The notes beneath the pieces are model-generated. The model searched no databases and was not told the DNA's origin. It saw only the letters and a list, made by a program, of their open reading frames with translations. Shown here piece by piece: positions 28,110 to 37,500 of a stretch of DNA of 37,500 bases (its first letter is position 1; each line of letters starts with the position of its first letter). This DNA is from Chrysomallon squamiferum (taxonomy: Eukaryota; Mollusca; Gastropoda; Neomphalida; Peltospiridae), in contig CM022667.1 in the NCBI GenBank assembly GCA_012295275.1, forward strand, positions 11,665,038 through 11,702,537, in the 5' to 3' direction. Position numbers and translations under genes: made by a program.

Positions 28110-28400
28110 AGCAGTATTTTAAGACTGGGTGTGAAAGAACCCAGGCAAAGAAAATTTTAAGATGGGATATCAAAGCATCCAGAGAAGCAATATTTTAAGA
28201 CTGGACATTAAAGCACTCAGTTAAAATTATATTCCAACACAGGATGTGAAATAGCCAATAATGCAATATTTTAAGATTTTATGTTAAAGTATGCAGTGTA
28301 ATAACATTTTATGGCCACATCCAAGTGCAATATTTTAAGTCAGCATATCAAAGCACCAAATAAAGCAGTATTTTAAGACTGGATATTAACGTATTCAGTT
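28110..28400. repeat. Degenerate minisatellite, unit about 40 bp
   Basis: About seven diverged copies of GCAATATTTTAAGACTGGATATTAAAGCACCCAG. Good copies start near 28111, 28184 and 28364, with weaker copies between. It is distinct in sequence from the array at 27640-27900. Confidence 0.7.
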
Positions 28401-29064
28401 ATGCAATATTCCATGAAAAGCTCAAACATTATGAAAATAAAATTAATTAATTAATCATAAATAAATAAATAAATAAATAAACACATCAGAGTTATTAAGG
28501 TTTATAAAAGTTCTTTCTTTTCTTTTTATATTTCATGAACATGTTATAAAAAAGGAGAAATTTAGGTTTTAAATCAAGAACTGAAGTGATTTGCATATTA
28601 CATTAAAAACTGTATCATTTCAGTTTCACATTTAAAAATAGAATATTATTTTAATTCTTCCGATTTAACAGGTCATTTTGTTATCTTGATATCCTTCATC
28701 ATTTATAATTCATTAAACTATTATATTCACTCGTATTATGTATTTAGTTAATTAGTTACATCTAAAAAAAAATACATTCCTTTAATTTAATATGCATTCT
28801 GTAAATGTGATTTATGTATGATTTATATTATCTGAATTTTTGTTTATGTACATTAATTTGTGTATAAATTTAAATTATGTTCTAAATTTACTAATTTTCT
28901 ATTTCTGACAGTAAGTAACAAATTAATATGTGTGTTGTTTTTTTAAATGTTATTTTTAATTAAAAAAAAATTAAAAATCATATTCATAATAATAAAGGGA
29001 TTGAGTCAAACTGACTCAAGGAATGTATTTTCAACAAATCAAAGAGGTTTCCAGGATCAACCAA

Positions 29065-30081
29065 TCAGGTTCTTGGAGTTTTTGGTTTCTGTTGACAATT
29101 AACATCATCATCATCATCATCATCTTCATCTTCATCATCGTCGTCATCTTCATCATCATCATCTCCATACATTTTCTACATTACAAAACAGTGAGAAGTT
29201 AATAACAAAATAAAATCCAATTTCAAGGGTTTTGTTTTTCTCTCTCTTTATCTTTTTTTTTTTTTTTTTCTTTGTTTCACTCGCCATAATTTACAAAATT
29301 CCTAAAAAGATATTATAATGGTTATTAATTCAATTATATTTATGTACTGACCATGAAAATTTATATTTATGTTAATTATAAGAAAAACAAAATGTAAAAT
29401 GTACCACTCTGCTTTCAGACTTGTTACAAAACATTACATTTACATGATTATAAAAGATATTATTTTATAAAGAAATAACAATAATTTATTTAAAAAAAAA
29501 AAGAATTAAACCAAAAAAAAAGACTAAATTCTGTTAAACATTTCTAGAAATTAATAATTTTATGACCTGTAATTTGAGATTTTTTTCTTCTAAATAGTCA
29601 GATGTAAAATAAATAAATAATTTTCCTTAAAAATGAGTTAATAGAAATTATTTTATCTGTCATTTCAAAAATTGTTATTTAATATTACAAGTGACTATAG
29701 TAACAGTTAGAAAGATCAAATACTAACATTTTCAAATTGATTATTATTTTTTTTTTTTTTTTTGAAAATAAATGAAGGAGAAAAATCATGATTACAAGGT
29801 TAATATTCTCACTGCTGGTAAAAAAATAAATGAAAATAGGTAAAGTTTATTTTCTATTTTCATCACTTCTGATGAGTAACTGACTAGTAAAATCTTGAAA
29901 ATGATTTTGTCAGTGTCACACAAAACTGTATAATAATGTGCTATAGAAAACTGGCTTCATGTATATTAATAATATTTATAAATATATGAATATTACTGAA
30001 AAAATATGCAAGCAAAGAAAAAGCTAATGGATTATTTCAAACTTGAAAATGATGTTACTCTTAATCTCACACACACACACA

Positions 30082-30120
<39 letters not shown>

Positions 30121-30274
30121 CAGACAAATACACATACACATACACATACACACCAGTATATGAAAAAACACATAAAAAAAAACTACATACAAATGTATAC
30201 AAAATTTACAGATACATACATACAAAAATACCTTATAGACCATCACACATGTATAAACACATGCACACACACAC

Positions 30275-30317
<43 letters not shown>

Positions 30318-30616
30318 TCACACATATTTTGTGTACAGACAAAAGCAATCACACATACATTGTGACAGACTCAATCAAAACAATGAAATATTGTTATGAC
30401 TAGTACTGAATTATTTCAGACAGTGAAAATAAAAAAATGTTATTAGTGAATAACAGTTCTGTTCCATGCTATAAAACTAACCAAAAAGTGAAATAAAATG
30501 TAAGTACAGTCTATATGAAAATAAAAAAAGTAAAGTAAATTAGTTAAATCTATATTTATTTATATTATATTTTACCATAACTGTACATTATATACTGCAA
30601 AAAAATATATTTATAA

Positions 30617-30651
<35 letters not shown>

Positions 30652-30972
30652 AAGAATTCATGCTGGCTGTGATAAGGTTTACAAAGTGGTTATATTTTTA
30701 TAGATATATTTAAACTGTATTAGTGATATATTAATTCTGAACATGGTCTATTTTGTGGTTGTTGTTATTACTTTTTTAATACCTATAATAACTCGCTAAT
30801 TATACTAATTTAAACAATTACCTTTTAATAATTTTTATTTTTTACATACCATGCCAATCTTTTATTAATGATTTTCAGCTCTTATTAGTAAACCCTTTTT
30901 TCAGATTATTTTAATTCTTTTGATTTTTAAAAACGTAGCTGTATTATATTAGCAAAAAATGATGTCACTTTT

Positions 30973-31009
<37 letters not shown>

Positions 31010-31157
31010 ATAAGATCAAACTGACTAAAGTTAAAAAATTAGTTTTCTACACTATTCACGCAATGATTAACTAAAGCTAGTTTTAAAAAGGCTAATTTCT
31101 CTCAGTCATTTAATGGTGGAACTAAACTATTTCTTCTTCTGAATAATAATAATAATG

Positions 31158-31210
<53 letters not shown>

Positions 31211-31530
31211 CAGGACAATGTCAAAACTTAGTGTAGAGATGAGACTGAGCTGCCACATTTTCACTCTGGAATTTGAAAATTAGAGTTACCCACCTTTAAT
31301 GTCATCAAATATTCTTTATATGTCTTTAACAAAAGATGAGTTTATTATGTTGTCTGCTACGTAGAATTGATAACAGGATATGCCTATTGTTAAAAATATA
31401 ATATTAAGGATGATTTGAATAAGTCAACATTTTAGAATTTCAAGCTGACTTACAAATGAACATTTAGGAAGGTTTATGAACATAAGACTTTTCTTTGTAT
31501 ATTTTTCTATTTTAAATTTCATTTGAGCAT

Positions 31531-31587
<57 letters not shown>

Positions 31588-32989
31588 TTAGTAAATAAAT
31601 AATCTATTTCAAATATGTAAATAATATTGTCTCAGATGCATTTGGCATAAATATTTCTATCTATATTCTGTTATAGATTAACTTATGGTAAAAAAAAAAA
31701 CAATAATTTTAAAAGAAAAATGGAACAGAACTGTTAAAAATGTGATTTCATACCTGAAAGTCATCTGTCTCTGAATCCTGGTCAAAAACCACAGTTTAGT
31801 CAAAATTAATTATATTGGATTTTAACTTTTTTTTTTTTTTTCTTTCTGGAATTAATGTCTGATTGTGACAGAAATAGGCACAGACACACAGACAAAGAAT
31901 CAAATTAAGAAAGACAAAAGACAAATTAAGAAAATAAATTCAAGATGAACAATGTGTAAAATTAAATAAAAGCGAAAGTTTTACTCATTTAAAAAAGAAG
32001 AAGTTCAATAATTAATAATAATAACAATAATATTAATATTGTTCTTGAAACAAAACAGATCACAGATTTAAATAATTTTACTTTTAATACAATTATTCTT
32101 CTTCACTAATTCATTATGTCTTTATGATATAAATTTAAACTTATATTCAAGTAATATATAATGCAATATCTCTAGCAAAATCCCTAGCAATACACCTAGC
32201 AAAATACACAATAATACACCTAGCAAAATACCTAGTAACATGCCTAGCAACATAAATGTATCCAAGAGTGGCCTGAACAAAACGCACATTCTTTCTTACT
32301 TTAAACAAGATGGTCATAAAAAGGCAAAACCTCAGTCTGTTGAGAATTGTCGTCAACATCTGACACCTACACAAACATGTTTTCAGTTTATTTAGTACTC
32401 TGAGTTAAACAGAAACTACTCTTATTTCCATCTCTAATGATTGAGAAAATTTAAGAAATTAAAAATTGTGGGTCAACTTTCCAACAAAAGCAGAAAAAGG
32501 TAAAAACTAGATGTGTAAAAACATTTCTAGCAATGCAATATTTAAAAATTTGATTTTTTGGTTGTTATTCTTTTTTCTGTTATTTTTTATCTTTTGTTTC
32601 CCAATGTTTTTGATGAAAGGATAATTCCTGACATAATTTTAGTCTACAATTACATATTGAAAATTTACACATAAATAGAAAAAAGGATTTTGATGCCACC
32701 ATACAGTCCATATCAGTCTCAGATGTTTCTGTTTTAAGGACGCATGGATAATGGAGGGGTTTTAGGGGGGGTTTCATGTGGTTCCTCTGCTACCCAAATG
32801 ACTTACTTCTGCAGAAAATATATTTTAATTATCAAACACTGCACGTCATGAATTATAATATAACTACATTATAGTTTCACTTTTTTTCCTTTTTCAACAT
32901 AATTACATTTAGAAGGAAATGAAAAACAAAAAAAAAAAAATAAAATAAAATAAAATGAAACAAAATAAAATAAAACAAAATGAAATAAA

Positions 32990-33046
<57 letters not shown>

Positions 33047-36000
33047 AAAATAAAAATAAAAAATAAAACAAAATAAAATAAAATAAAACAAAACAAATAA
33101 AACAAAAAGAATAAAACAAAACAAAACAATCAAATCAAATCAAAACGAAACAAAACGAAACAAGAAGAAAATGGAATAAATAACATACAAACAACAGAAA
33201 ATCAAGGTGAGGAGTTTGAAAGTAAGACTCACGCTCTCTATTCGGATCTTGGGTATTTTCTCTGCGGAGCTGCTTGGCTTGTTAGACTGCTCTGAGGATG
33301 TTTGGAACGGGTTAGTTTGTTCCGTCGAGAGCATCGTTCCAGTGGTCACTGGTAGCTGCATATCTTGTAATCCTGTTATATCACTCAGTGTGCAGTTGAA
33401 TTGCTGAAAACAAATAAATTAATTAATTAATTAATTAATTAACTAACTAATTAATAAAATTAATTCATTAAATAAATCAGTTAATAAATAAATAAATAAA
33501 TATATAAAACAAAACAAAACAACTAAACAAAATAAAATAAGAAATAAAGAAACTGAAATGGATTCAACTGAAAAAGATATTTATAAAAGAAATACAGAAA
33601 GAAAAAAAAAAGTGAAAATATTTACTTAAATACCTTTCAAGTACAAACACACACACACACACACAATACATATCATTCTGGGACAGAAATGTACTTACTT
33701 CAATAAATTTGAAGCTACTGTTAACATTAATTAATAAATTTTTAGACCTTAAAAGACCATTTTGAAAACACATTTCATTTATTAAATAAATACACTGTTG
33801 TTATGTAAGAACTATTATGTTTTGATGTATAATGACAACAAAATCAAATACACATGAATCTATTGCTGTCAAAAATAGTGAATTGAGAAATAAAACTGTT
33901 AATTTTATTTAATTTTTATATTATATAAAAAAATTAAAAAATGTTTTAAGATATCAGCTTTATCCTGACGCAGCTCACAAAAGCCTCACATAATCATGTC
34001 ATTGTTACGTTCGCAGAATGAAGCTGATACCTTAAACAGTAATTAGTGACATATATGCTTATACCCACATCTAAATCAGCTTTTTCATCTATCATTGAAA
34101 TATCTTCAAAGCATTTGCCCAAGAACTCCAATGCTCTAGCATGGAAAAGCATTTCCACTGTTACAAATTCCTTCAGAATTTTCTGAAATGTAAATTATAT
34201 AATTATTAAATCATCTGAATTTAAACTATAAGGCAGAATATATTCAATAGTGTAAATATTCTTGAGACAGCTTTGATTTGAACTTTTTACATATTGATAT
34301 TTGATATTTTTTACAACTTATTTATTTATCAGTTTATAGTTTTTCGAATAAATATACTTTTAACAGTTTATATTATTATAATAATTAATATATAATTAAT
34401 ATAGGCTAATAAATTAATATATGCTAGTAAATAATCATTCATTTGCTTTGGGTTTTTTAAAAATTAAAGTATATTAACAACTTATTAATAATTTGTTCAA
34501 CTGCTGTTGTCTTTCTTGTTTTTTCATAAACTGAACTGTGAATCCAAGATAACTATTTGCAAAATTTCTTTTTTATTCCAAGCTTTAATCTGAATTTCTG
34601 CTACTGTGTTTTCAAATTACACAGAAACAAATTAATTTGTAAATAAATACTTCAGATACCTTAAGATCAAAAAGTTTTTTCTTTTCAAAATTTTCCATTG
34701 CATTTTCAAGCTCTTTGCGGTGTAAGACTGCTTCCTGTTTAGCATGCTCATATTCTGACTCTGCCTAGATTTTTTTTAAATTTAAAATATATTTCACTCA
34801 CAGATAAAAAATAGTTTAGTTATAATTTCTATAATTTCAGCAACATTAGAAAAATAATTGTTTTGTAAAATCATTTTGGATAACAGTTGATGATAATATT
34901 TAGTAAGTACATATTGTTATGTATAAGTTAGTAAATATGTAATCCAGATTAGAATAAATAAATGAATGATTTGTTTAATAAATTTAAAAAAAACGAGGAA
35001 AAAACTAAATTAATAATAAGTCCACCAAACAAACATAAAATGGAAAAGAAAAACATATTATAACATTTAATTTTACGTTTTAACAAAAAAAAAATGAAAT
35101 GAAATGAAATAATATTTTATATACATTTTGTTATTATTATTATGATTATTATTATTATTTAAAAAACAGCTGTTCTCAGGCTGGTGTCAGAATCACCTCC
35201 AGGAATCATCTCACAATTCTTACCCGTGCCTGGCAAAGGTTAAAGAAAACAAAGCATCTATAAATAACTCTAAATAACATTTTCTTAAGTAACTGAAATG
35301 GTGTTATAAATTAGGATAGATAAAGATTGTAAAAATGATATCTGAATCTCAGCAAAAACATAAATAATATATACAAATATATAAAACAAACAAACAAATA
35401 AATAAAAAATGTGAGTGTTTAACACCTACTTAAAAACAATATTTATCTGCCAGTGAAACATTATCTATCATAAATCTTGTCAACAATCAGAGAATGATTA
35501 CAATATACATTTAATTAAATACAATACACTTTGTTCAGAAGAAAGTTTTATGTTACATTCTGAAACTGAAACTGTAAAAATATTAACGTGCTAATCAGAG
35601 CAGAATAATGTTACTTTTAAAGTTGGAAATAATATATGGGATTCTGTAAGACTTTTCAGTGGTGGTAACAATAATCAGCATATCCGTCATTAATTCCTTT
35701 TATAAACATTGTGGAATTCATCAGTCTTTAGTATTTCTGACACAATAGTCAAAAAGATACGGTTAACATTCTGTCTCCCTTCAGTCTCATTTTTGACAGC
35801 TTTTCTCTTGCCTTGTCTTCTTTCACCAGTGCTGACATGTTGGTTTTGATCTTTGACTGAAACAAAAGACTAACTATTGGCACCATAAATCATTTTAACT
35901 GATTCAATATCTGAAAATTAATATCTATATGTTTATTAAATTTGTTGCTTAAAAATGTCTATCAAACATTTAATATATATATATTCACACACACATACAC

Positions 36001-37468
36001 ACACAAAAATATATATATATATACTTTCTTTTTTTTTTTTTGTTACATATATGTATCTATATATTATTTCTTAATTCCATCTGATTGTTTATTTATTTAT
36101 TTTATTTAATCTATTTGTTGACATAGTATTGTTTAATACATAAGCCTCTTCAAAAAAGTTTGTTATGTTTTCAACACTGAATTAAAATTTGTCACAGATT
36201 TTTAATATAATCTAACATTTTTCACTCATTAAAAAAATAAATATATAAAAATTCTCCAACCTTCATTACTTTACAGATAGTACCATATCTTGTAATGGGT
36301 TCAACAACTTTGGCTTCCAACCGATACGTCTAAAAGAGAAACACAGATAAAAATAATTACTTTTTGTTTTAGAAAACATTAATCGGGTTCTTTTTTCACT
36401 AACAGAATCCATACAAATTATGTAAGATATAGGAGAAGATTCCTCCTGCCAAATTCACAGGAACATTTAATAATAATTAATACTGACAACAAAGCATACA
36501 CTACTCGTTTTGATACACTGTTCATAGGCTGAAATGGAAAACAGCACAAGAGGAACTTAACATTGACTACAACACAGTAAATACTCTGACAGTGTCATCC
36601 ATCCACCATCCTCTCCTCCCTAAATACTAAGATATTTCTAGATTTATAAATATCTGTTGCTGTAGTATAAATATCTGTTGATGTAGTATGATAAGAACCA
36701 GTCTTACTTTAAAAACAAATGGTACATTCTTAATGTAAACTAGGCCCCAAAGCATTATTTAAAAAAATATGCATATTTTTAAAAATACTACTTCATGAAT
36801 TACTCTTTCTTACAAACAAAATTTTTATGAAATCAGCATTTCTTAGTTTTCACACAAATACTTCTCATGAGTAAAGCTTTTTAAAAAACAAAATTTTTGT
36901 GGATAACCTCAGCATTTCTGTAGTCTTGTATTGCAGCAAAATGTTCTGCAAAATTCCTGATCTGAGCCCTGCTAGAATTGTTCACCGTTTCTGACTCCAC
37001 ATAACTCACAAGATGCTTTGCTAATATATCTCCTAAAATAATATCATTAATTTTAGAAAATAAATATAACAGTTGCTGAAGCATGTAAAAATAAAATCTT
37101 GAGTAATCTTCAAACTAAAATTAATGAGCTACACACTGTAACTGTAATTGCTACCATGAATCAGATATAATTTTTCTTACATAAAATGAAAAGGAAAACA
37201 TAAAGCTGCCATTCTTTAATCTTCAGTATGCAATAACAAATCTTTTATATATACATATACACTGAACATTTCTCTCAGACAAAAAAGAATAAATAAATCC
37301 TTGTAGACAGCAATAATGGATATTTAGTATCTAAAAGATAAATTATGTTTACCTTTATCTCGAAGTCTTGCATTTTTTCTTGTGATGGATCCAAGTACAT
37401 CACAAATTAAACCAAAATATTTTTCCACATGAGCAACTCTTTTTTGTGAAAACTTAACTTCAGTCTCC
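29065..37468 (-). CDS. Second CIBAR/FAM92-family BAR-domain gene, 5' end outside the window
   Basis: Eleven exons, in transcript order: 37468-37353, 37032-36908, 36329-36261, 35856-35761, microexon 35229-35224, 34764-34660, 34182-34069, 33403-33233, 32366-32331 (less sure), 31777-31754 and 29175-29065, which ends TGA. Phase is continuous, giving 323 complete codons plus the stop. The short first exon (32 nt in the + copy) is missing beyond 37500. Landmarks are SITRKNARLRDKG, IQDYRNAEVIHKNF replaced after splicing by TYRLEAKVVEPI, AESEYEHAKQEA, FEKKKLFDLK and VEMLFHARALEFL. These are the BAR signatures of the family, so a role in membrane binding at the ciliary base with Chibby-like partners is likely. 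Exons of 116, 125, 69, 6, 105 and 114 nt match the + copy exactly; the fourth is 96 instead of 102. The C-terminus has a Ser/Thr/Gln linker and an Asp-rich tail. It could be the CIBAR2 counterpart or a lineage-specific copy. Confidence 0.9.
30068..30314. repeat. (CA)n microsatellites in the last intron of the minus-strand CIBAR gene
   Basis: (CA)n blocks at about 30068-30120 and 30264-30314 with CACATA and ACATACA repeats between. Nearby, 30617-30652 is (TAAA)n, 30974-31006 is (CT)n, 31148-31207 is (AAT)n and 31534-31582 is (TA)n. All lie between exons 29175 and 31754. Confidence 0.9.
31754..31777 (-). other. 24-nt coding microexon of the minus-strand CIBAR gene
   Basis: On the minus strand it reads GACCAG|GATTCAGAGACAGATGAC...|GTATGA, coding DSETDDFQ in phase 0. 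Acidic/Ser content suits the start of the acidic tail, and the pyrimidine tract before the acceptor is fair. In the + copy the equivalent acidic start (LEDDSEDD) is part of the last exon. Confidence 0.65.
32157..32256. repeat. Short tandem repeat, unit about 12 bp (CCTAGCAAAATA)
   Basis: CTAGCAA or CCTAGCAA/CCTAGTAA recurs about six times at spacings of 11-12 (once 24) bases. It lies just beyond the 36-nt exon of the minus-strand CIBAR gene. Confidence 0.75.
32331..32366 (-). other. Possible 36-nt exon of the minus-strand CIBAR gene, or alternative end
   Basis: It codes VSDVDDNSQQTE in phase 0 after a TGTGTAG acceptor, with a weak GTTTTG donor. If the donor is skipped, the frame runs seven more codons to a TAA stop, giving an alternative terminus. 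Weak GTT-type donors are used by other exons of both CIBAR genes. Confidence 0.45.
32930..33130. repeat. Poly(A) and (AAAAT)n tract
   Basis: (AAAAT)n and (AAAAC)n repeats flank a run of about 45 A residues at 32993-33045. Phe-rich minus-strand frames are artefacts. It might be the tail of an old retroposon, but no element body is recognisable. Confidence 0.85.
35224..35229 (-). other. 6-nt coding microexon of the minus-strand CIBAR gene (Ala-Arg)
   Basis: On the minus strand it reads CTTTAACCTTTGCCAG|GCACGG|GTAAGA, with a strong pyrimidine tract, acceptor and donor. It joins exon 35856-35761 (ending ACC before GTATCT) to exon 34764-34660 (starting GCA) in phase 0. Its place and length match the 6-nt exon at 22440-22445 of the + copy. 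Confidence 0.8.
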
Positions 37469-37500
37469 CTGTAACATAAAACTTTTCTACATATTTAAGA

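Larger units (their letters stand above)
24889..29064. other. Shared 3' space between two convergent CIBAR genes, no gene seen
   Basis: A/T-rich DNA with no supported exon. It should hold the 3' untranslated regions of both flanking genes. On +, AATAAA hexamers occur near 25820, 26026 and 26521. On -, one occurs at 27442-27447. Repeats within it include (TTTA)n at 26200-26245, a hairpin at 27338-27400, and minisatellites at 27640-27900 and 28110-28400. The transcript ends could overlap. Confidence 0.6.

Noticed and set aside
32580-32777. Minus-strand frame containing TETSETDMD, similar to the acidic DSETDD segment of the CIBAR paralogue
   Set aside because: The only nearby acceptor (AAACAG) enters in the wrong phase for that reading, and no matching donor keeps frame with the next exons.
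32993-33045. Poly(A) run as evidence for a processed retrogene
   Set aside because: Flanking DNA is (AAAAT)/(AAAAC) repeat on both sides with no gene body or target-site duplication.
32869-33133. Phe-rich minus-strand open frames in three registers
   Set aside because: Translation of a poly(A)/(AAAAT)n tract.

Overview
This is animal nuclear DNA, strongly A/T-rich and packed with microsatellites. Genes are split by GT-AG introns of about 0.1-2 kb, and none of the layout is bacterial. The combination of a GPI-transamidase subunit, ciliary BAR-domain genes and small secreted peptides with lustrin-type and whey-acidic-protein (WAP) cysteine modules points to a lophotrochozoan, most likely a mollusc. 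The species assignment is inference; the gene calls rest on reading exons, splice sites and reading phase directly.

Layout. (A) 1-11 kb is a cluster of small secreted cysteine-rich genes on the + strand, separated by long simple-sequence repeats. It holds: a possible 3' gene fragment (841-1621); an 81-residue peptide with a six-cysteine WAP-like module (4505-5377); a 113-residue peptide with two different cysteine modules, the second lustrin-like (6549-9134); and a terminal exon coding two complete eight-cysteine WAP domains (9477-9814). The phase of that last exon fits splicing onto the preceding gene in two ways. (B) 11575-18362 is a complete 12-exon PIGU gene, coding 437 residues of the ER membrane GPI transamidase. 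(C) 20178-24888 is a complete 10-exon CIBAR1 (FAM92A) gene coding a BAR-domain ciliary protein of 377 residues. (D) 24889-29064 is the shared 3' space, with a long hairpin and two degenerate minisatellites. (E) 37468-29065 on the - strand is a second CIBAR/FAM92-family gene, lacking only its first coding exon, which lies beyond the window.

The two CIBAR genes are tail to tail and share exon lengths of 116, 125, 69, 6, 105 and 114 nt at matching positions. They are therefore an inverted duplication that has kept its intron map. The most striking detail is a 6-nt microexon in both copies (TCACAG in one, GCACGG in the other), at the same place in the BAR domain and with good splice sites. Both genes end in acidic Asp-rich exons that look derived from GAT repeats.

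The genes do not form one pathway. PIGU and the CIBAR pair are housekeeping/ciliary loci. The cysteine-rich cluster is probably a lineage-specific secreted family (shell matrix, protease inhibitor or defence; the exact role is unknown). No rRNA, CRISPR array, intact transposon or convincing tRNA was found.
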